From an uncultured Erythrobacter sp. (lineage in GTDB: Bacteria > Pseudomonadota > Alphaproteobacteria > Sphingomonadales > Sphingomonadaceae), in assembly GCA_947495555.1 (NCBI GenBank), contig CANLZI010000001.1, forward strand, positions 1,960,861 to 2,024,860: a stretch of 64,000 nt of DNA. The letters run 5' to 3'. Both the position numbers and the translations under genes were made by a program. How positions within the stretch are numbered: the first letter of the stretch is position 1; every line of letters starts with the position of its first letter. Below are positions 60,249 to 64,000 of this stretch, piece after piece. The notes beneath the pieces were generated by a model, which worked only from the letters and a program-made list of their open reading frames with translations, did no database searches and was not told the DNA's origin.

Positions 60249-61184
60249 ATGCCTATTTTGAAAGACAGCGGAATCAAAGATTGGAAGCCCGATCGCCTGC
60301 CCGACCTGAAGGGTAAGCAATATCTTATAACGGGCGGCAATTCGGGCATCGGGCTGGAAGCGGCCAAAATCTTGGCGGGTAAGGGTGCCAATGTCATTAT
60401 CGCTGCTCGCAACCCTGAAAAGGGCGCGAAGGCGGTTGCTGAAGTGAAGCTGTGCGGCAGTGGCAAGATCGACCTGCTCCAGCTCGATCTGGCTGATTTA
60501 TCCTCCGTCAGGCGCGCTGCCGAACAGGCAACCACGCAGTATGGGCCGCTCGATGCGTTGATCAACAATGCCGGGATCATGCAAACCCCCAAGCAGAAGA
60601 CGGCTGACGGATTTGAGATGCAATTGGGCACCAACCATCTGGGGCACTTTCTGCTTGCTGCTCTGCTTTATGACCAGGTCAGGCAGGCCAAGGGGCGGAT
60701 CGTCACGCTATCATCCATCGCGCACAAATTCGGCAAGATTCACTTTGATAATTTGATGTTGGAGCGCGGCTATGATCCGACCACATCTTATACGCAAAGC
60801 AAGCACGCCAACATGCTGTTCGGATTAGAATTGGATCGCCGGTTGCGCGCAGCGGACGAGCCGGTGATGTCCGTCATTTGCCACCCGGGCTATTCCGACA
60901 CAGCGCTGCAAAGCACGGGTCCGGGTGCGTTGTTCAGCGGGGTATACAAAGTTACCAATGCTCTCTTGGCTCAACCTGCCAAGCTGGGAGCCTATCCAAC
61001 AGTGCTGGCTGCGGCTGGTGATAAGGCCCAATCGGGGGGCTATTATGGCCCGACCGGATTGTTCGATGCGCGCGGACCTGTCGGCGATGCGATGGTCGCT
61101 CGCCATGCTTTGAAAGAAGACGTAGCCAAGCGGCTGTGGCAGGTCAGCGAGGAGCTGGTCGGGCAGAAGTTTGCCGTGGGGTGA
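60249..61184 (+). CDS. SDR family oxidoreductase (3), retinol-dehydrogenase-like
   Basis: The product has 311 residues from the ATG at 60249 (a GGAGAGAA site lies upstream). The cofactor loop ITGGNSGIGLEAAKILAGKG (near residue 27) has an Arg after strand 2 (IIAARNPEKG), which suggests NADP. It has INNAGIM, LGTNHLGHFLLAALL, IVTLSSIAHKFGKI and the SYTQSKHANMLFGLELDRRL catalytic YxxxK. It resembles WWOX/retinol dehydrogenase-like SDRs that act on lipophilic alcohols or ketones. It probably shares a transcript with hisN. Confidence 0.9.
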   Translation: MPILKDSGIKDWKPDRLPDLKGKQYLITGGNSGIGLEAAKILAGKGANVIIAARNPEKGAKAVAEVKLCGSGKIDLLQLDLADLSSVRRAAEQATTQYGPLDALINNAGIMQTPKQKTADGFEMQLGTNHLGHFLLAALLYDQVRQAKGRIVTLSSIAHKFGKIHFDNLMLERGYDPTTSYTQSKHANMLFGLELDRRLRAADEPVMSVICHPGYSDTALQSTGPGALFSGVYKVTNALLAQPAKLGAYPTVLAAAGDKAQSGGYYGPTGLFDARGPVGDAMVARHALKEDVAKRLWQVSEELVGQKFAVG

Positions 61185-61345
61185 TTTTGAACGAGCGTTT
61201 GCGTTTTCTCAAAGCAAACATCTTTCTTGCTTTCTTGGCATGGGACGCCTATCCGCGCGCCTTCACTGACACGTGATTCATCTGCCGGTCTGGCCGTTAG
61301 GGCTGCCAGGGCTGGTTGGACGTGTCTCTGCATTAGGAGATAAAA

Positions 61346-61549
61346 ATGCCCAAGCTAAAGACCAAAAGCGGTGTGAAGAAACGCTTCAAAATCACCGCAA
61401 CCGGCAAGATCAAGCATGGCGTCGCAGGTAAGCGTCACCGTCTGATCAGCCACAATGCGAAGTATATTCGCCAAAACCGCGGCACCTCTGTCCTGTCGGA
61501 AGCCGACACCAAGACAGTGAAAAAATGGGCCCCATACGGGCTCGGTTGA
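61346..61549 (+). CDS. rpmI: 50S ribosomal protein L35
   Basis: This 67-residue, very basic protein starts [20 protein letters not shown], with [20 protein letters not shown] following, the classic L35 signature. It is followed 26 bp later by rplT, as in most bacteria. The usual upstream partner infC is not present. The 161-bp gap before it, after an SDR gene, must contain its promoter; I could not identify a leader structure with confidence. The length is normal. Confidence 0.97.
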   Translation: MPKLKTKSGVKKRFKITATGKIKHGVAGKRHRLISHNAKYIRQNRGTSVLSEADTKTVKKWAPYGLG

Positions 61550-61575
61550 GCGCGCTGGTTTAAGGAGAAACAAAT

Positions 61576-61935
61576 ATGCCTCGCATTAAACGCGGCGTGA
61601 CTACGCGCCAAAAACACAAACGATTGCTGGATCAGGCCAAGGGCTATCGCGGTCGTCGTAAGAACACCATTCGCATTGCACGTCAGGCCGTCGAAAAGGC
61701 CGGCCAATATGCATACCGCGATCGCAAGGTTAAGAAGCGCAGCTTCCGTGCCCTGTGGATCCAGCGTATCAACGCAGCTGTTCGCGCAGAAGGTCTAACC
61801 TATTCGCAGTTCATGCATGGCGTGAAGCTGGCGGGTATCGAATTGGACCGCAAAGTCATGGCGGATCTCGCCATGAACGAAGGCGCTGCCTTCAAGTCGA
61901 TCATCGACCAAGCCAAGGCCGCGCTTCCTAACTGA
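61576..61935 (+). CDS. rplT: 50S ribosomal protein L20
   Basis: This 119-residue basic protein starts [20 protein letters not shown] and has [20 protein letters not shown], the RNA-binding N-terminus, then [20 protein letters not shown], the globular C-terminal domain. It binds 23S rRNA early in assembly. An operon with rpmI; a terminator lies 40 bp downstream. Confidence 0.97.
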   Translation: MPRIKRGVTTRQKHKRLLDQAKGYRGRRKNTIRIARQAVEKAGQYAYRDRKVKKRSFRALWIQRINAAVRAEGLTYSQFMHGVKLAGIELDRKVMADLAMNEGAAFKSIIDQAKAALPN

Positions 61936-61975
61936 GGAAGCTTGCCTATCTGCCGATTTCGGCGGAACGGTCTTG

Positions 61976-62014
61976 AAAAAGAGGCGCTAGAGAGAAATCT
62001 CTGGCGCCTCTTTT
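61976..62014 (+). terminator. Rho-independent terminator after rpmI-rplT
   Basis: AAAGAGGCGC pairs with GCGCCTCTTT, and an inner TAGAGA/TCTCTG stem encloses a GAAA loop. A TTTT run directly follows the stem. The stop lies about 40 bp after the rplT stop codon. Confidence 0.92.
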
Positions 62015-62084
62015 GCATGTGATGGGCCAGCACCCTCGCACATTAGGTATTTGTAATCTGAGGGTCTTTGGCTACTGGGCTGCG

Positions 62085-62984
62085 ATGGTCCGCGAAATCA
62101 AGCCTCGATCAGGGGCAACAGGAAAATACAAGGCACGCAGCCAATTTCATGCGCCTCCTGCGATTTTCGACGGCTGTTTTACCAGCTTCTATCATCTCGA
62201 ACTTGAAGTAGACGGCGGCGGCACAGTCACCGATTATCTCCAGCCGGAATGGGCCTCGATCCGATACTTCGCTGGAGCTTCCCCTTGGGCGAGCATTCCC
62301 GGCGCAAAACCAATTTCCGGCGTCCGCATGGGCGGAACAGGAGCGACGACGCTGCCGACTCAATTCCGTTTGGGATCGGCTCGGGTTTGGGGAATTGGAT
62401 TTTTACCTCTTGGCTGGGCTCGCTTCTTCGATGGGAAGGCATCCGACTTTGCCAATCATATCTATGATGGCGACAAACACGCTTCCTTCGAAAAATTCAC
62501 GCCGTTGGCAGACGTCTTATGTGACCTCTCGGTGCCCGTTTCGCAGCAATATGATGCGATTGTTGAGCATATGGAACGCTTGGCCACACCGGGCCGCGAT
62601 GACGAAACCATTATCCGAATCCACCGAGCCTTGGTCGACGAAGGAATGACATCGGTTGGCGAGATTGCTGAGAGCGCAGGCATCAGTCTGCGCACCCTAG
62701 AACGGTTATGCAGTCGCTATTTTGGCTTCACTCCCAAAATGTTGATGCGGCGCCAACGCTTCATGCGCAGCCTTTCGGCCTTCATGCTGGATCGGGATGG
62801 TACATGGTCGGACGTGATGGACGACCACTATCACGACCAAGCCCAGTTCACCCGCGAGTTTCATCAGTTCATGACGATGAACCCCAGCGCCTATGCAGCC
62901 TTGCCGCATCCCTTTCTCGATGCCTTTATCGAGGCAAGGACACGAATGTATGGATCACCAGCACAGACGTTGGATCAGCCCTAG
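62085..62984 (+). CDS. AraC-family regulator (3)
   Basis: The product has about 299 residues from the ATG at 62085; an earlier ATG at 62022 is also in frame but lies against the rplT terminator. The N-terminal domain (FDGCFTSFYHLELEVDGGGT, LQPEWASIRYFAG) and SARVWGIGFLPLGWARF are of a ligand-binding type different from regulators 1 and 2. The C-terminal DNA-binding domain has SVGEIAESAGISLRTLERLC, SRYFGFTPKMLMRRQRFMRS and DHYHDQAQFTREFHQFMTMN. The ligand and targets are unknown. It lies between rplT and pheS. Confidence 0.85.
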   Translation: MVREIKPRSGATGKYKARSQFHAPPAIFDGCFTSFYHLELEVDGGGTVTDYLQPEWASIRYFAGASPWASIPGAKPISGVRMGGTGATTLPTQFRLGSARVWGIGFLPLGWARFFDGKASDFANHIYDGDKHASFEKFTPLADVLCDLSVPVSQQYDAIVEHMERLATPGRDDETIIRIHRALVDEGMTSVGEIAESAGISLRTLERLCSRYFGFTPKMLMRRQRFMRSLSAFMLDRDGTWSDVMDDHYHDQAQFTREFHQFMTMNPSAYAALPHPFLDAFIEARTRMYGSPAQTLDQP

Positions 62985-63137
62985 GCCCCCTAAGGTCGCA
63001 GCAAAATGCCTGCTTGATCACCTCGATAAACATTCCCGCACCACACAGGCCGATAAAAACACTGGCTATGGGCAAAGGCTCTTTGCCTTGAGCAACATTT
63101 CTCGCTAGCGCACGCGCTCTAATTATTGAGCCAGAAC

Positions 63138-64000
63138 ATGACCGATTTGATTGAACAAAAGACAGCCGCAATTGGCGCGATTGATGCTTGCACTTCTCTG
63201 GAAGCATTGGATGAACAACGCGTAGCTGCGCTGGGTAAGAAGGGCTGGGTCAGCCTTGCCTTGAAAACGCTCGGCCAGATGAGCCCGGAAGAACGCCAAG
63301 AAGCCGCGCCTGCCATCCAAGCCGTGCGTGCCGAAATTGCCGCCGCGATTGATGCCAAGAAAGCCGCGCTGGAATCCGCCGCCTTGGAAGCGCAATTGGC
63401 GAGCGAGACGATTGACCTGACACTGCCTGCGCCAGCAACTCCTAAGGGTTCGATCCACCCGGTCAGCCAGGTGATGGACGAGCTGGCAGAAATCTTTGCC
63501 GATCTTGGATTTTCTGTCGCGACAGGCCCCGAGATTGAGGACGACTGGCACAATTTTACAGCGCTCAATATGGATGAAAGCCATCCCGCCCGCGCCATGC
63601 ATGACACGTTCTATTTCCCTGAGGAATTGGCGGATGATGGGCAACCGGCCTCAAGTAGCGAAGCGGTAGGCCACACAAAGATGCTGCTGCGCACGCACAC
63701 CTCGCCGGTGCAGATCCGATCGATGGCGAAACTGGCCGAGAAAACGCCAGGCGGTGAGCCGATCCGAATTATCGCTCCGGGCCGGGTCTATCGCTCGGAC
63801 AGCGATGCAACGCACACTCCTATGTTCCACCAGGTTGAAGGCCTGGTGATCGATCGTGACATTCACTTGGGCCATTTGAAATGGACCTTGGAAACATTCC
63901 TCAAGGCATTCTTTGAACGAGACGACATCGTGCTGCGTTTGCGGCCGTCCTATTTCCCATTCACCGAACCCAGTGTTGAGGTTGACGTGGGATACTCCAA
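63138..64000 (+). CDS. pheS: Phenylalanine--tRNA ligase alpha subunit (partial, C-terminus outside window)
   Basis: The first 287 residues are present. An N-terminal coiled-coil tRNA-binding part ([40 protein letters not shown]) precedes the class II catalytic core: [69 protein letters not shown] and [20 protein letters not shown] (motif 2 region), and [15 protein letters not shown]. It charges tRNA-Phe together with PheT. A GGCAAAG-GCT-CTTTGCC hairpin (63071-63087) lies in the 153-bp gap upstream. Confidence 0.96.
   Translation, partial: MTDLIEQKTAAIGAIDACTSLEALDEQRVAALGKKGWVSLALKTLGQMSPEERQEAAPAIQAVRAEIAAAIDAKKAALESAALEAQLASETIDLTLPAPATPKGSIHPVSQVMDELAEIFADLGFSVATGPEIEDDWHNFTALNMDESHPARAMHDTFYFPEELADDGQPASSSEAVGHTKMLLRTHTSPVQIRSMAKLAEKTPGGEPIRIIAPGRVYRSDSDATHTPMFHQVEGLVIDRDIHLGHLKWTLETFLKAFFERDDIVLRLRPSYFPFTEPSVEVDVGYS

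Noticed and set aside
1..64000. CRISPR arrays, prophage genes or insertion sequences
   Set aside because: No spaced direct repeats, transposase, integrase or phage structural genes were found by reading both strands.

Overview
The window is chromosomal DNA of moderate-to-high GC from an alphaproteobacterium, most likely a sphingomonad and probably an Erythrobacteraceae-like member. The evidence for this is the fused cysNC gene in a cysD-cysNC-cysQ operon, a MipZ-type ATPase, a petABC bc1 operon with a separate cytochrome c1, the tonB-exbB-exbD-exbD locus, and an island of Rieske oxygenases with a TonB-dependent receptor. No phage genes, insertion sequences, plasmid functions or CRISPR arrays were seen.

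Region 1 (1-17.5 kb) looks like a catabolic island. It holds a DoxX-like membrane protein (cut by the window edge), two SnoaL/NTF2-fold proteins, a VOC protein, an acyl-CoA synthetase, a hotdog thioesterase, a zinc-free MDR reductase, an NmrA-like protein, two Rieske oxygenase alpha subunits, a large TonB-dependent receptor, two SDR dehydrogenases, a spinster-type MFS transporter, a GST-like protein and an acyl-CoA dehydrogenase. Together they suggest outer-membrane uptake, ring or chain oxygenation, alcohol oxidation, CoA activation and beta-oxidation of a hydrophobic carboxylic or polycyclic substrate. The substrate cannot be read from sequence. No ferredoxin or ferredoxin reductase for the oxygenases is present.

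Region 2 (17.5-34.3 kb) is mostly housekeeping: a tandem pair of bacterial PH-domain membrane proteins, a secreted protein with an internal duplication, a threonine aldolase-like enzyme, a DMT exporter, an epimerase-like SDR, an M48 peptidase, aminopeptidase N, PgeF, the cytochrome bc1 operon (closed by a strong terminator), apt, a CPA-type antiporter and an OmpA-like lipoprotein.

Region 3 (34.3-47.2 kb) holds the sulfate-activation operon cysD-cysNC-cysQ, tRNA-Gly(TCC), an orphan LuxR regulator, panC divergent from mipZ plus a membrane-anchored J-protein, a phosphomannomutase/phosphoglucomutase, an AmpG-like MFS transporter, a small membrane protein and an Lhr-like DEVH helicase.

Region 4 (47.2-64 kb) starts with a third Rieske oxygenase and a five-gene TonB energy-transduction locus with three ExbD paralogues. 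The third ExbD lies beyond a strong terminator. Then come homoserine dehydrogenase, GlpX, Prs, two tandem paralogous AraC regulators, a HisN-like phosphatase, an SDR, rpmI-rplT, a third AraC regulator and the 5' part of pheS.

The TonB locus would energise the receptor in region 1. The AraC and LuxR regulators are candidates for controlling the catabolic genes, but this is inference. Start codons were moved inside longer reading frames where a ribosome-binding site or a neighbouring gene argued for it; these cases are stated.
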